Origin: JABJAG01 sp038137215
GTDB taxonomy: Bacteria > Pseudomonadota > Alphaproteobacteria > UBA6615
Length of the DNA: 64,000 bases
Direction: 5' to 3'
Assembly: GCA_038137215.1 (NCBI GenBank)
Contig: JAYQBG010000008.1
Span: forward strand, 1-64,000
Under the pieces are notes generated by a model. That model saw only the letters and a list, made by a program, of their open reading frames with translations. It was not told where the DNA came from and did no database searches. The translations under genes were made by a program, and so were the position numbers. Shown piece by piece: positions 1 through 7,917 of the stretch. Within the stretch, counting starts at the first letter, position 1. Each line of letters starts with the position of its first letter.

Positions 1-184
1 GGTCCGTTCCGTCCGGCAGATCGATCTCCGGACGGGACACATGCAGGAAGCTCCAGGGGCGTCCTTCAGCCATGGTCCTGGCTTCCGTAAAGGACATCAC
101 ATCATAGGGCGCGGCCGCGACATCGGCGGCTTTTTCGGGTGTCGGACGCAATCCGGTGAAGGGTTGCAGGAGGCTTTCGGACAT
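1..184 (-). CDS. DUF1015 family protein, N-terminal fragment
   Basis: Only the first 61 codons lie in the window; the gene runs off the left edge. The ATG at 182-184 opens MSESLLQPFTGLRPTPEKA, followed by VAAAPYDVMS and WSFLHVSRPEIDLPDGTD. The PF-x-GLRP opening and the SFLHVSRPE-DLP segment are hallmarks of DUF1015 proteins, soluble proteins of about 400 residues with no settled biochemical role (sometimes annotated as putative HTH-type or phosphatase proteins). The gene lies downstream of degP on the same strand, separated by a terminator-like hairpin, so it probably has its own promoter in the 185-269 gap. Family assignment is good; function is unknown. Confidence 0.8.
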   Translation of the reverse strand, partial: MSESLLQPFTGLRPTPEKAADVAAAPYDVMSFTEARTMAEGRPWSFLHVSRPEIDLPDGTD

Positions 185-269
185 ATCGGGACTCGTCTTT
201 CATACGGGTGTTTCGTGGCGCCCTCTTCGCATATTGCAGCGATCCAGAAAAGCGTCCATCGGACAAAGC

Positions 270-299
270 AAAACGGCGACGCCCGAAGACGCCGCCGTT
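270..299 (-). terminator. Rho-independent terminator-like hairpin after degP
   Basis: Read on the minus strand, a 10-bp stem (one G/T mismatch at most) is formed by 290-299 and 272-281 with an 8-base TCTTCGGG-type loop, followed by TTTT and a T-rich stretch. It lies about 40 bases past the degP stop codon (338-340), where the hflKC-degP transcript would be expected to end. Confidence 0.65.
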
Positions 300-337
300 G
301 TCAGAGATCTTGTTCCGAGGTCAGTGCGCTACGCAGC

Positions 338-1840
338 TCACGACTTGCTGATGCGGACTGCCACAAATCGGCGATCGCCGTTGCGGTTGATTTTCAGCAG
401 CACCGAACTGCGATCGGCTTCCCGCACTTCGCGAATTTTCTCGGCGATCTGGCCCGGAGAGCTGACTTCTTCCTGGCTCACCTCAACGATCACATCGCCG
501 GGACGGAGGCTCTTTTCCGCCGCTGCGCTGTTGGGCTCCACACCCGTGATCACCACACCACGCAGATCGTCAGGAAGACTGAACTGCTGGCGCATATCAT
601 CGGTGATGCTGGTGACGGAAACGCCCAGATCATCGATCGTGGCCTCTTCGGGTTCGATGGCATTGCCCCGCGGACCAGTGGACGCCAGCACGGGAACCTC
701 CTCGTCGAGCTGACCGACTTCCACAGAGACCTCGCGTTCGCGGCCATCGCGCCAAACCACAACCGGAACACTCTTCCCGATATCGGTTTCCGCCACGATG
801 CGCGGCAATTCGCGCATGCTGTCCACGTCCTTGCCGTCGAAGGACAGGATAACGTCGCCGTCCTGTATACCGCCCGATTCGGCCGGGCCGTCCTCCGTGA
901 CAGAAGAGACCAGCGCACCGCGCGCCTTGTCGAGACCGATGCTTTCGGCAATCGCGTCGGTCACTGTCTGAATCCGGACGCCCAGCCATCCGCGACGGGT
1001 CTGGCCGTATTCCTCGAGTTGGGCAATCACGCGTGACACGATGGACGACGGAACCGCAAATCCGACCCCGACGCTGCCGCCGGTGGGCGAGAAGATCGCG
1101 GTGTTCACACCGATCACTTCACCATCCATGTTGAACATCGGGCCGCCGGAGTTGCCGCGATTGATCGACGCATCGGTCTGCAGGAAACTGTCATAAGGTC
1201 CCTGGTTGATGTCGCGCTGGCGGGCGGAAATGATTCCAGCGGTCACCGTGCCGCCAAGACCGAAAGGATTGCCGATGGCCACCACCCAGTCACCCACGCG
1301 TGACTTGGTGGAATCACCCCAGGAAACGGCCGGCAGGATGCGCTTGGCATCGATGCGTAACAGCGCCAGATCCGTTTTTGGGTCGCGCCCGACGAGTTCT
1401 GCCTTGTGCTGACTGTCGTCGGAGAGGGTGACCGTGATCTCGTCCGCGCCGTCGATCACATGGTTGTTGGTCACAATCAGGCCGTCTTCGCTGATGATGA
1501 AGCCCGAACCAAGCGACGTTGCGCGGCGGGGGGCACCCTGATTGCGGTTGAAGAACTCGCGGAAGCTGTCACCGAATGGCGAACCGTCCGGCAGTTGCGG
1601 CACCTGGCGGTCCTGATTGGAGCGATCCACCTGGGTGCTGGAAATGTTCACCACCGAAGGCAACAACCGGTCGGCAAGATCCGCAAACGAATCCGGTGCA
1701 GATCTCGCTGCAGCCGGTTGCGCGTTTAACACAATCGCCAGAGCAAACAGAAGGCCCAGCAGGAACGCACCAAAAATTTTGGTCCTGTTGTCGCTCAATC
1801 CGGTTTGCGCAAGGGTCTGAGATTTTAGGGTCGATTTCAT
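338..1840 (-). CDS. degP: Periplasmic serine protease of the DegP/HtrA (Do) family
   Basis: A 500-residue HtrA protease/chaperone that degrades or refolds damaged envelope proteins. The chosen ATG (1838-1840) has a GGGAGAG ribosome site 8 bases upstream; a start 15 codons earlier has none. Residues about 21-45 form a hydrophobic export signal ending in QPAAARSA. The trypsin-like domain shows the full triad: H127 in TNNHVID, D157 in KTDLALL and S231 in GNSGGP. Two PDZ domains follow (roughly 265-365 and 395-495). It is the last gene of the hflK-hflC-DUF2065-degP group, 247 bases beyond DUF2065, so it may also have its own promoter; a perfect 18-base palindrome lies in that gap. Family certain; DegP versus DegQ naming is less so. 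Confidence 0.93.
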   Translation of the reverse strand: MKSTLKSQTLAQTGLSDNRTKIFGAFLLGLLFALAIVLNAQPAAARSAPDSFADLADRLLPSVVNISSTQVDRSNQDRQVPQLPDGSPFGDSFREFFNRNQGAPRRATSLGSGFIISEDGLIVTNNHVIDGADEITVTLSDDSQHKAELVGRDPKTDLALLRIDAKRILPAVSWGDSTKSRVGDWVVAIGNPFGLGGTVTAGIISARQRDINQGPYDSFLQTDASINRGNSGGPMFNMDGEVIGVNTAIFSPTGGSVGVGFAVPSSIVSRVIAQLEEYGQTRRGWLGVRIQTVTDAIAESIGLDKARGALVSSVTEDGPAESGGIQDGDVILSFDGKDVDSMRELPRIVAETDIGKSVPVVVWRDGREREVSVEVGQLDEEVPVLASTGPRGNAIEPEEATIDDLGVSVTSITDDMRQQFSLPDDLRGVVITGVEPNSAAAEKSLRPGDVIVEVSQEEVSSPGQIAEKIREVREADRSSVLLKINRNGDRRFVAVRISKS

Positions 1841-1978
1841 TTTGCAGTCTCTCCCGTTACGGGCTTTTGATCTTGATCTCACCACAACGCTGAAGCTCTT
1901 GCGAGATATGTGATGTCGGGATTTTTAGTTCAAGGTACCGTCATTGTACGTGGTGAGATGGGACAAAGATTTGCCGCC

Positions 1979-1996
1979 GACCTCCATATGGAGGTC
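1979..1996. repeat. Perfect 18-bp palindrome upstream of degP
   Basis: GACCTCCATATGGAGGTC is a perfect dyad with no unpaired centre, 138 bases upstream of the degP start in the 247-base gap after DUF2065. No T-run follows on either strand, so it does not look like a terminator. A dimeric regulator site controlling degP is a reasonable guess. No other clear element is visible in this gap. Confidence 0.5.
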
Positions 1997-2087
1997 AAAC
2001 GTGTTGGGAATGGGGCATCCGACCGGCGTATTTGGGGCGAATGTCCGCCAACAATGACATTTGCGTGAGGTGTAGGCGAAAAACGAT

Positions 2088-2297
2088 CTAGAAGGCCTTG
2101 AGAGCCCAGAGCAGCGCGAAGCCGATCACCATGGCCACCAGCCCACCCGTGCGCAACGCGGACGCCGGAACATCCAGCATCCGCGTCAGGGTTTTCTTCA
2201 TCCCCTCGGGGAAGAGCGCGTAGATCAGGCCTTCGGCTACCAGGATCAGGCCGACCCCGACAAGGGCAAAACTCAGCCAAACCCCCAATTGTCCCAA
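2088..2297 (-). CDS. DUF2065 small inner-membrane protein
   Basis: A 69-residue protein with two hydrophobic segments (about 5-27 and 48-67) joined by a short loop containing LFPEGMKKTLTRML, the typical DUF2065 pattern (FP..MK..L..). It begins 9 bases after hflC. DUF2065 genes commonly sit beside hflK/hflC, and a role as a small partner or stabiliser of the HflKC complex is plausible but not shown. Function otherwise unknown. Confidence 0.82.
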   Translation of the reverse strand: MGQLGVWLSFALVGVGLILVAEGLIYALFPEGMKKTLTRMLDVPASALRTGGLVAMVIGFALLWALKAF

Positions 2298-2306
2298 GGC
2301 GATATC

Positions 2307-3209
2307 CTACTGGCCCTGATTTCGTCCGCTGACCTGTTCGCGACCACCTTCAAGGTTTCCGAAATACTTGAAAAAGTCGCTGTTGGGTGACAGCACCATC
2401 GTCGTGCCTTCGCGGGCGAAGGTTTCCTTGTAAGCCTCCAGCGAGCGGAAGAACTCGAAGAACTCGGGATCCTGTTCGTAGGATTCACCCAGAATGGCGT
2501 TCCGCGTGGCATCCCCTTCACCGCGAAGGGTCTGCGCCTCGCGTTGCGCTTCGGCGACGATCACGACTTGCTGTGCATCGGCTTCCGCGCGGATACGCCG
2601 TGCGTTCTCTTCACCCTCCGCGCGCAACTGACTGGCCTGACGTTGTCGTTCAGTCACCATCCGGTTGTACACGGTCTGGGACACCGCCTCGGGCAGTTCG
2701 GAGCGCCCGATCCGGATATCGACCACTTCGATGCCAAAGCCTTCCGTGTCGTTGGCCACGCTGTCACGGATCGATTCCATGATATCGTTGCGCTGTTCCG
2801 ACAGCAGGTCTTCGAGATTCCGCTGGGCCACAAACTCCTTGACCGTTGAAGTCAGGATATTGCCGAACCGGTTGTTGAAGATGGCTTCGTCATTCACCGT
2901 CTGAAAAAACCGACGGGGATCGGTAATCCGGTAACGCGCAAAGGCGTCCACGAAGATACGCTTCTGATCGCTCAGCAGCATTTCCTCGGCTTCCGGATCC
3001 ACGCTCAGCACGCGCTTGTCGTAGGCCCGGACATTCTGAATGATCGGCAGCTTGAAATGCAGGCCGGGCTCACGGATGGTTTTCTTGTGCTCGCCGAACT
3101 GCAGAACCAGCACCTGCTCCGTTTCACGCACGGTAAAGAGCGACGAACTCGAGAGAATTCCGATGAGGATGATCAGGCCGCCAAGAATGGCGATTTTCGC
3201 GCGGCTCAT
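2307..3209 (-). CDS. hflC: HflC, SPFH/band-7 subunit of the FtsH-modulating complex
   Basis: A 300-residue protein with one N-terminal membrane anchor (about 6-24), then an SPFH/prohibitin domain (FTVRETEQVLVLQFGE, GLHFKLP, YDKRVLSVD) and a long helical region rich in Arg, Ala, Glu and Gln (about 185-235) that oligomerises. HflC pairs with HflK to form a large cage around the FtsH protease in the inner membrane and limits its access to membrane substrates. Its ATG overlaps the hflK TGA (3206-3209, ATGA), indicating coupled translation in a fixed ratio. Length and order are normal for the family. Confidence 0.96.
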   Translation of the reverse strand: MSRAKIAILGGLIILIGILSSSSLFTVRETEQVLVLQFGEHKKTIREPGLHFKLPIIQNVRAYDKRVLSVDPEAEEMLLSDQKRIFVDAFARYRITDPRRFFQTVNDEAIFNNRFGNILTSTVKEFVAQRNLEDLLSEQRNDIMESIRDSVANDTEGFGIEVVDIRIGRSELPEAVSQTVYNRMVTERQRQASQLRAEGEENARRIRAEADAQQVVIVAEAQREAQTLRGEGDATRNAILGESYEQDPEFFEFFRSLEAYKETFAREGTTMVLSPNSDFFKYFGNLEGGREQVSGRNQGQ

Positions 3210-4348
3210 TGCGTTCCTCCCGAACCGATCCGGTTCCGATTGAGTTCATTGAGAGGCAGATACGGCACAACCCCCTGTCCGCCCTCGGAATTGCTGTCGA
3301 TAATGACCTTGTCGGCCTTCTCGAGAACATCGCGGAGAGTCTCGATATAGAGACGACGACGGGTGACTTCGGGAGCTGCTTTGAAGGTCTCGTAGATCTG
3401 ATCGAAACGCGAGGCTTCACCCTGACCTTCCTTGATCACCCGATCGCGATAGGCCGCAGCTTCCTGAATGATTCCCGCAGCTTCACCACGCGCAGTCGGC
3501 ACAATCCGGTTGCGATAGGACTCCGCTTCGTTTTGAAGCCGTTCCTTATCCTGACGTGCGCGCTGCACATCGTTGAAGGCGTCGATCACAGGCGGAGGGG
3601 CTTCGGTTTTCTGCAGCTGTACACGCTCGACCGCGATCCCGGCGCCGTAGCTATCGAGAATCCCCTGCAGCAGGTTCTGGGTCTTGCCCTGAACCTCTTC
3701 ACGCGCCGTGGTCAGAAGGTCATCCAGCGGCGTCTGGCCAACGACCTCTCGCATGGAGCTTTCCGCAGCCGCTTTGACCGTCTCTTCAGGGTCGCGAATG
3801 TTGAACAAGAACTCACCAGCGTTCGAGATGCGCCACTGCACCGTGAAATCGACATCAGCGATATTCTGGTCGCTCGTCAGCATCAGGGATTCGTTGAGAA
3901 CATCACGCGGCGAGGCCGAGCGACCACCAAGATCGGACGAATCGCGGAAGCCTATATTGAGACGGTTGATCTGCGTCACAGCCGGGGTCAGAACTTCACC
4001 GATCGGAGATGGCGGCCACCAGTGCAGGCCCGGCTCGGTCACCGACCCATTCCACTCTCCGAAGAGCAACTCAACGCCGCGCTGGTTTTCCTGGACCCGA
4101 TACAAACCGGTCGCCAGCCAGAGCAGCAGGAGAATAACGAGGATCGCAATGATTGCCGTCGGACTGCCAAAGCCACCCGGCAACACGCGTCGGACCTTGT
4201 CCTGGCTGCGACGAAGCATTTCCTCAATATTCGGTTGCTGACCGCCGCCGCCGCCGCCGGTCGGACGCTGACCGCCCCATGGGCCGCCTCCGCCGCCGCC
4301 GCTGCCACCCCATGGGCCACCGCCGCCCCCTTGACTGTTCCAAGGCAT
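3206..4348 (-). CDS. hflK: HflK, SPFH/band-7 subunit of the FtsH-modulating complex
   Basis: A 380-residue partner of HflC. The ATG at 4346-4348 (MPWNSQGGGGGPWGG) has AAGGA 9 bases upstream; the open frame extends 74 codons further but without a good ribosome site. The first 40 residues are extremely glycine-rich with PWGG repeats, as is usual for HflK, followed by a membrane anchor (about 75-97: AIIAILVILLLLWLATGLY), the SPFH domain (VQENQRGVELLFGEW) and a coiled-coil region. It regulates FtsH-mediated turnover of membrane proteins. First gene of the operon; the promoter should be in the 185-base gap shared with mrp. Confidence 0.96.
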   Translation of the reverse strand: MPWNSQGGGGGPWGGSGGGGGGPWGGQRPTGGGGGGQQPNIEEMLRRSQDKVRRVLPGGFGSPTAIIAILVILLLLWLATGLYRVQENQRGVELLFGEWNGSVTEPGLHWWPPSPIGEVLTPAVTQINRLNIGFRDSSDLGGRSASPRDVLNESLMLTSDQNIADVDFTVQWRISNAGEFLFNIRDPEETVKAAAESSMREVVGQTPLDDLLTTAREEVQGKTQNLLQGILDSYGAGIAVERVQLQKTEAPPPVIDAFNDVQRARQDKERLQNEAESYRNRIVPTARGEAAGIIQEAAAYRDRVIKEGQGEASRFDQIYETFKAAPEVTRRRLYIETLRDVLEKADKVIIDSNSEGGQGVVPYLPLNELNRNRIGSGGTQ

Positions 4349-4533
4349 ACCGGAAATCCTTCGCCTGTTCTCTGACACGTTGTCGATCCGATTGCTCTGA
4401 ACTCGAGCTGACCGCAACCTTGTCGGGTTTATAATTTGACTGCCCGGGCTTATATCACAATTCATTGCGAAACGTGATCGCACCCCGGCGACTGTTCCAT
4501 CCCATATTGTCCGCCCAACCGGAGTTTTCAAGC
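4349..4533. promoter_or_regulatory. Divergent intergenic region between hflK and mrp
   Basis: The two genes are transcribed away from each other from this 185-base gap. For hflK, a minus-strand TTGTGA (4455-4460) lies 18 bases before AATTAT (4431-4436), a weak but reasonable -35/-10 pair. No equally convincing pair was found for mrp. The core is AT-rich (TTTATAATTTGAC, TTATATCACAATTC) against a GC-rich background. Confidence 0.35.
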
Positions 4534-5661
4534 ATGTCCACGATATCTCAGGACGAAATTCGAAACGCATTGCGGACCGTTATGGACCCGGTCAGCGGAA
4601 AAGACCTCGTTTCGGGCAATCAGATTTCCGGATTGGTGATCAAGGATCGCAATATCGGCTTCGCGATCGAGATCGATCCTGCCGATGCCGAACGCATGGA
4701 ACCGCTGCGCAAGGCCGCCGAACGCGCGGTGATGGCGCTGCCCGGTGTCTCGTCCGTTTCCGCCGTTCTGACCGCACATAACACGGCCCCTGCGCAGTCC
4801 CGTGAGAAACCCGCGCCAAAGGGCGCAACCCAAGCCGCCGGCGCGGAGAAACCCGCTTCGGAACTGCTGCCCGGGGTGAAGGCCATCGTTGCGGTGGCCA
4901 GTGGCAAGGGCGGTGTCGGCAAGTCCACAACCGCGGTGAACCTGGCGGTGGCGCTGGCCTCACTTGGCAAGAAGGTCGGCATTCTGGACGCCGATGTTTA
5001 CGGCCCGTCCCTGCCCCGGATGTTCGGAATCACCGACAAGCCCCAGCCTCTGCCCGACAAACGGATCGCGCCGCTGGAGGCCTTTGGGGTCAAGGTGATG
5101 TCCATGGGCTTCATGGTCCCAGAGGACACCGCGATGATCTGGCGCGGCCCGATGGTGATGGGCGCGCTGGAACAGATGATGCGCGAGGTCGATTGGGGAC
5201 CGCTCGATGTGCTTGTGGTTGATATGCCGCCGGGGACGGGCGACGCCCAGCTGACCATGGCACAGCGGGTTCCTCTCGCCGGCGCCGTGATCGTCTCGAC
5301 ACCCCAGGACATTGCCCTGATTGATGCGCGCAAGGGCCTCAACATGTTCGACAAGGTCAATGTTCCCGTGCTCGGCATCGTGGAAAACATGAGCACCTTC
5401 ATCTGCCCGGAATGCGGCGAGCGTACCGACATCTTTGGACACGGTGGCGCGCGGGCAGAAGCCGAGAAGCTGGGTTGCGGGTTCCTGGGCGAAATCCCGC
5501 TGGACGTTTCAATTCGTATAACATCGGATTCCGGTCAGCCGATTGCCGCCACCGAACCGGACGGCCCGCACGCACAGGCCTATCGGGCCGTGGCCGAAGC
5601 GGTTCTCGCCAAAATCGATGGCGGGGCTGCATCACCGGCGCCGAACATCGTCATGGAGTAG
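4534..5661 (+). CDS. mrp: Mrp/ApbC-type iron-sulfur carrier ATPase
   Basis: A 375-residue P-loop protein that binds and transfers Fe-S clusters. The ATG at 4534 follows CCGGAG; upstream in-frame starts lack a ribosome site. Residues 1-85 form a DUF59/MIP18 domain, followed by an Ala/Pro linker (about 85-112), then the ParA-like ATPase domain with the deviant Walker A GKGGVGKST (124-132), DADVYGPSLPRM, and VVDMPPGTGDAQLT. The C-terminal part holds the CPEC cysteine pair (FICPECGERT) that coordinates the shared cluster in the Mrp dimer. Single-gene unit, divergent from hflK. Confidence 0.95.
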   Translation: MSTISQDEIRNALRTVMDPVSGKDLVSGNQISGLVIKDRNIGFAIEIDPADAERMEPLRKAAERAVMALPGVSSVSAVLTAHNTAPAQSREKPAPKGATQAAGAEKPASELLPGVKAIVAVASGKGGVGKSTTAVNLAVALASLGKKVGILDADVYGPSLPRMFGITDKPQPLPDKRIAPLEAFGVKVMSMGFMVPEDTAMIWRGPMVMGALEQMMREVDWGPLDVLVVDMPPGTGDAQLTMAQRVPLAGAVIVSTPQDIALIDARKGLNMFDKVNVPVLGIVENMSTFICPECGERTDIFGHGGARAEAEKLGCGFLGEIPLDVSIRITSDSGQPIAATEPDGPHAQAYRAVAEAVLAKIDGGAASPAPNIVME

Positions 5662-6017
5662 CGCAGTACCCCGCTCACGGTTTCACGACGGCTGGTCGCG
5701 GTTTGTTGATCGATTCTCGGTGCAATTCGCGTTGTCATACCACCGGTCACCTCCCATCTCGGGTTTACGACGCGGGCAGTTTATTATGTGTCCGCGGGAG
5801 ACGCCGGGCCGGCTTGGCCAGACCCCGCGCGCGGCAGGCCCCTTTGCCCCCCCAAAGGCCTGCCGCAGGTGCCAGCCGGTCCGGTGAATCTCCATCCGTC
5901 CCGATCACACCCTTCTGCGCAAATTCAGGGCGAGAATATTTCACAAACTGTCATGGAATGTTCGGGCCCGGTGGGTTGTTAACCTCCCGAACATCACATC
6001 AACCTGGGAGGTTCCAC
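5662..6017. other. 356-base intergenic gap with a strong hairpin
   Basis: No coding frame of the local style was found. The main feature is a GC-rich inverted repeat at 5831-5866: GCGGCAGGCC with CTTTG, a C-rich loop, then CAAAGGCCTGCCGC, a 14-bp stem with a two-base bulge. It is not followed by a T-run on either strand. Further down, AATCTC and ACAAACTGTCATGGAATGTT precede the ribosome site (CTGGGAGG, 6004-6011) of the YHS gene, so the promoter for that gene should lie in the last 100 bases. Confidence 0.5.
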
Positions 6018-6467
6018 ATGCGTTCGATTGCTCAGGCCACCGCCCTGCTGTTTGCGGTGATTGTCTTCATCACCCCCGCGCAGGCCGTCGATCCGGTCTT
6101 CAATGTCGATGGCAAGGCTATTCGCGGATACGACCCGGTCGCCTATTTCACTCAGGAAAAAGCCGTTCCGGGCTCCGGTGACCACACTTTCGAATATCAG
6201 GGCGCGACCTGGCAGTTTTCCTCGGCTGAAAACCGTGAACTGTTTGCGGCCAACCCTGAGAAATACGCCCCTGCCTATGGCGGATAATGCGCCTGGGCCG
6301 TGGCCAACAACTACACCGCCAGCATCGACCCGGGGGCCTGGTCGATCCGCGACGGCAAACTCTATCTGAACTACTCGAAAGTCGTCCGGGCGCGCTGGGC
6401 CCTCGACAAGAGCGGCAACATCGCCGCCGCCGACCGCAACTGGCCGGGCCTGCGCGTCGGCAGCTAG
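6018..6467 (+). pseudogene. Secreted YHS-domain protein, interrupted by an in-frame TAA
   Basis: The ATG at 6018 has GGGAGG 8 bases upstream and opens a signal peptide (about 1-23, ending PAQA). The frame reads through YHS-family sequence (DGKAIRGYDPVAYF, YQGATWQFSSAENRELFAANPEKYAPAYGG) to TAA at 6285-6287 (codon 90). The same frame then continues without a shift as CAWAVANNYTA, WSIRDGKLYLNYSK and AADRNWPGLRVGS to TAG at 6465-6467. Relatives have YGGYCA-AVA at this point, so TAA stands exactly where a Tyr codon (TAC/TAT) is expected. The 149-codon frame is otherwise intact, with a normal length for these periplasmic proteins, which often accompany redox or metal chemistry. The stop could be a recent nonsense mutation, a base-call error or, less likely, read-through. 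Confidence 0.85.
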
Positions 6468-6470
6468 AAA

Positions 6471-6956
6471 CTATACGCTGCGTTCCAGGGTCACGAAGCT
6501 GAAGGCGGGCGTTCCATCTTCAGCTGCGTGATCCTCGCGCGCGGTTTCGCGCCAGTCGTCACGTGAGAATTCCGGCAGACGGGTATCCCCCTCCGGCGCT
6601 GCATGCACTTCCGTCAAATAGATCCGCGACGCGTGGGGCAGCGCCATGGCATAGACCTCCGCCCCGCCGATGATCATGACCTCCGCAGCCTCCCCGGCTG
6701 CAGCCAGCGCAACTTCAAAATCAGCCACAACGGTGGCGCCTTCGGCTTCGAATTGTCGGTCGCGGGTCAGCACAATGTTGGTGCGCCCGGGCAGCGCCCG
6801 CCCGATGGACTCCCAGGTCTTGCGGCCCATGACGATGGGTTTCCCCATCGTGGTTTGCTTGAAAAAGCCCAGATCGGCCGGGATGCGCCACGGCAAATCG
6901 CCATCGCGTCCGATCACGCCGTTCGCGGCGACGGCTACGATTAGGGACACACCCAC
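6471..6956 (-). CDS. folA: Dihydrofolate reductase
   Basis: A protein of about 161 residues that reduces dihydrofolate to tetrahydrofolate with NADPH. Recognisable elements are SLIVAVAANGVIGRDGDLPW (active-site loop), FFKQTTMGKPIVMGRKTWESIG (cofactor site) and GGAEVYAMALPHASRIYLTEV. The N-terminus has no ATG close by: the frame offers GTG at 6956 or 6950 just before SLIVAV. I use 6956; an ATG at 7025 would add residues unlike the family and lies inside thyA. It follows thyA by only 4 bases at the chosen start, giving a thyA-folA operon for linked thymidylate synthesis and folate regeneration. It converges on the YHS gene with 3 bases between the stops. Confidence 0.94.
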   Translation of the reverse strand: MGVSLIVAVAANGVIGRDGDLPWRIPADLGFFKQTTMGKPIVMGRKTWESIGRALPGRTNIVLTRDRQFEAEGATVVADFEVALAAAGEAAEVMIIGGAEVYAMALPHASRIYLTEVHAAPEGDTRLPEFSRDDWRETAREDHAAEDGTPAFSFVTLERSV

Positions 6957-6960
6957 CGGT

Positions 6961-7755
6961 TCAGACCGCGACCTTTGCCGGGATATGCGGGTGGAACCGG
7001 TAGCCGTCCAGATTGAAATCCTCATAGGTGAACGCGAACAGGTCGGTCACATCCGGGTTCAGCGTCATCTGTGGCAGCGGATAGTGATCCCGGGCCAGTT
7101 GGGCATCGGCCTGTTCCAGGTGGTTCAGATAGAGATGGGCATCGCCGAAGGTATGAATGAACTCCCCGGGCTCGAGATCGCAGACCTGCGCGATCATCAT
7201 CGTCAGCAAGGCATAAGAGGCAATGTTGAAGGGTACGCCGAGAAAGATATCGGCGCTGCGCTGGTAAAGCTGGCAGGAGAGCTTGCCGTCGGCCACGTAG
7301 AATTGGAACAGACAGTGACATGGCGGCAGGGCCATACTCTCCACATCGGCAACGTTCCAGGCGCTGACGATCAGACGCCGTGAATCCGGGCGCGTTCGGA
7401 TCTGGTGCAGAAGGTTGGCAATCTGATCGATTTTCTGTCCGTCCGGGGTCGGCCAGGAGCGCCACTGATGGCCATAGACGGGCCCCAGGTCACCGTCCTC
7501 GTCCGCCCACTCATCCCAGATCGACACACCATTCTCGTTCAGATAGCCGATATTGGTGTCGCCCTTCAAAAACCACAGGAGTTCGTGGATCACCGACTTG
7601 GTGTGAATCTTCTTGGTTGTGACCAGCGGAAAACCATCCGAAAGATCAAACCGCATCTGATGACCGAACACCGAAAGCGTACCGGTGCCCGTGCGGTCGG
7701 TGCGTTCGTGACCGTTCTCGCGCACGAGGCGCATGAGGTCGTGATACTGCTGCAT
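6961..7755 (-). CDS. thyA: Thymidylate synthase
   Basis: A 264-residue enzyme, the same length as the E. coli protein, that methylates dUMP to dTMP using methylene-tetrahydrofolate. The ATG at 7753-7755 gives MQQYHDLMRLV; an upstream alternative (7803) would add 16 non-family residues. The nucleophile is C146 in LPPCHCLFQF; other signatures are TKKIHTKSVIHELLWFLKGDTNI, WNVADVESM, QRSADIFLGVPFNIASYALL and the C-terminal PAKVAV. First gene of the thyA-folA pair, whose products form a cycle (ThyA oxidises the folate that FolA re-reduces). Confidence 0.97.
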   Translation of the reverse strand: MQQYHDLMRLVRENGHERTDRTGTGTLSVFGHQMRFDLSDGFPLVTTKKIHTKSVIHELLWFLKGDTNIGYLNENGVSIWDEWADEDGDLGPVYGHQWRSWPTPDGQKIDQIANLLHQIRTRPDSRRLIVSAWNVADVESMALPPCHCLFQFYVADGKLSCQLYQRSADIFLGVPFNIASYALLTMMIAQVCDLEPGEFIHTFGDAHLYLNHLEQADAQLARDHYPLPQMTLNPDVTDLFAFTYEDFNLDGYRFHPHIPAKVAV

Positions 7756-7905
7756 AATCGTCTCCGCCCGACCGGTCCCGATGGCAAATGTTCCGAACAG
7801 CAAACTAGCCGGTATTGCGAGTCGCGGATATCGGTCATGGCTGTGGAAAGTCGCGCGGATCGGGGATAACCGGCGGCAGACCTTTTAAAAACGGCCCTGC
7901 GGACC

Positions 7906-7911
7906 TATATT
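7906..7911 (+). promoter_or_regulatory. Putative -10 element of ssrA
   Basis: TATATT lies 7 bases before the first base of the hairpin taken as the start of the tmRNA precursor. A -35 is weak (TTTTAA, 7883-7888, 17 bases upstream). Placement relies on the RNA gene rather than on strong promoter match. Confidence 0.35.
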
Positions 7912-7917
7912 CCCGGT

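Noticed and set aside
4230..4340. GC-rich near-repeat (CCGCCGCCGCC) considered as a tandem DNA repeat
   Set aside because: It encodes the glycine-rich N-terminus usual for HflK.
3209..4375. 388-codon plus-strand frame opposite hflK
   Set aside because: It is the antisense of a clear SPFH protein; its composition is Arg/His/Leu shadow sequence without a domain.
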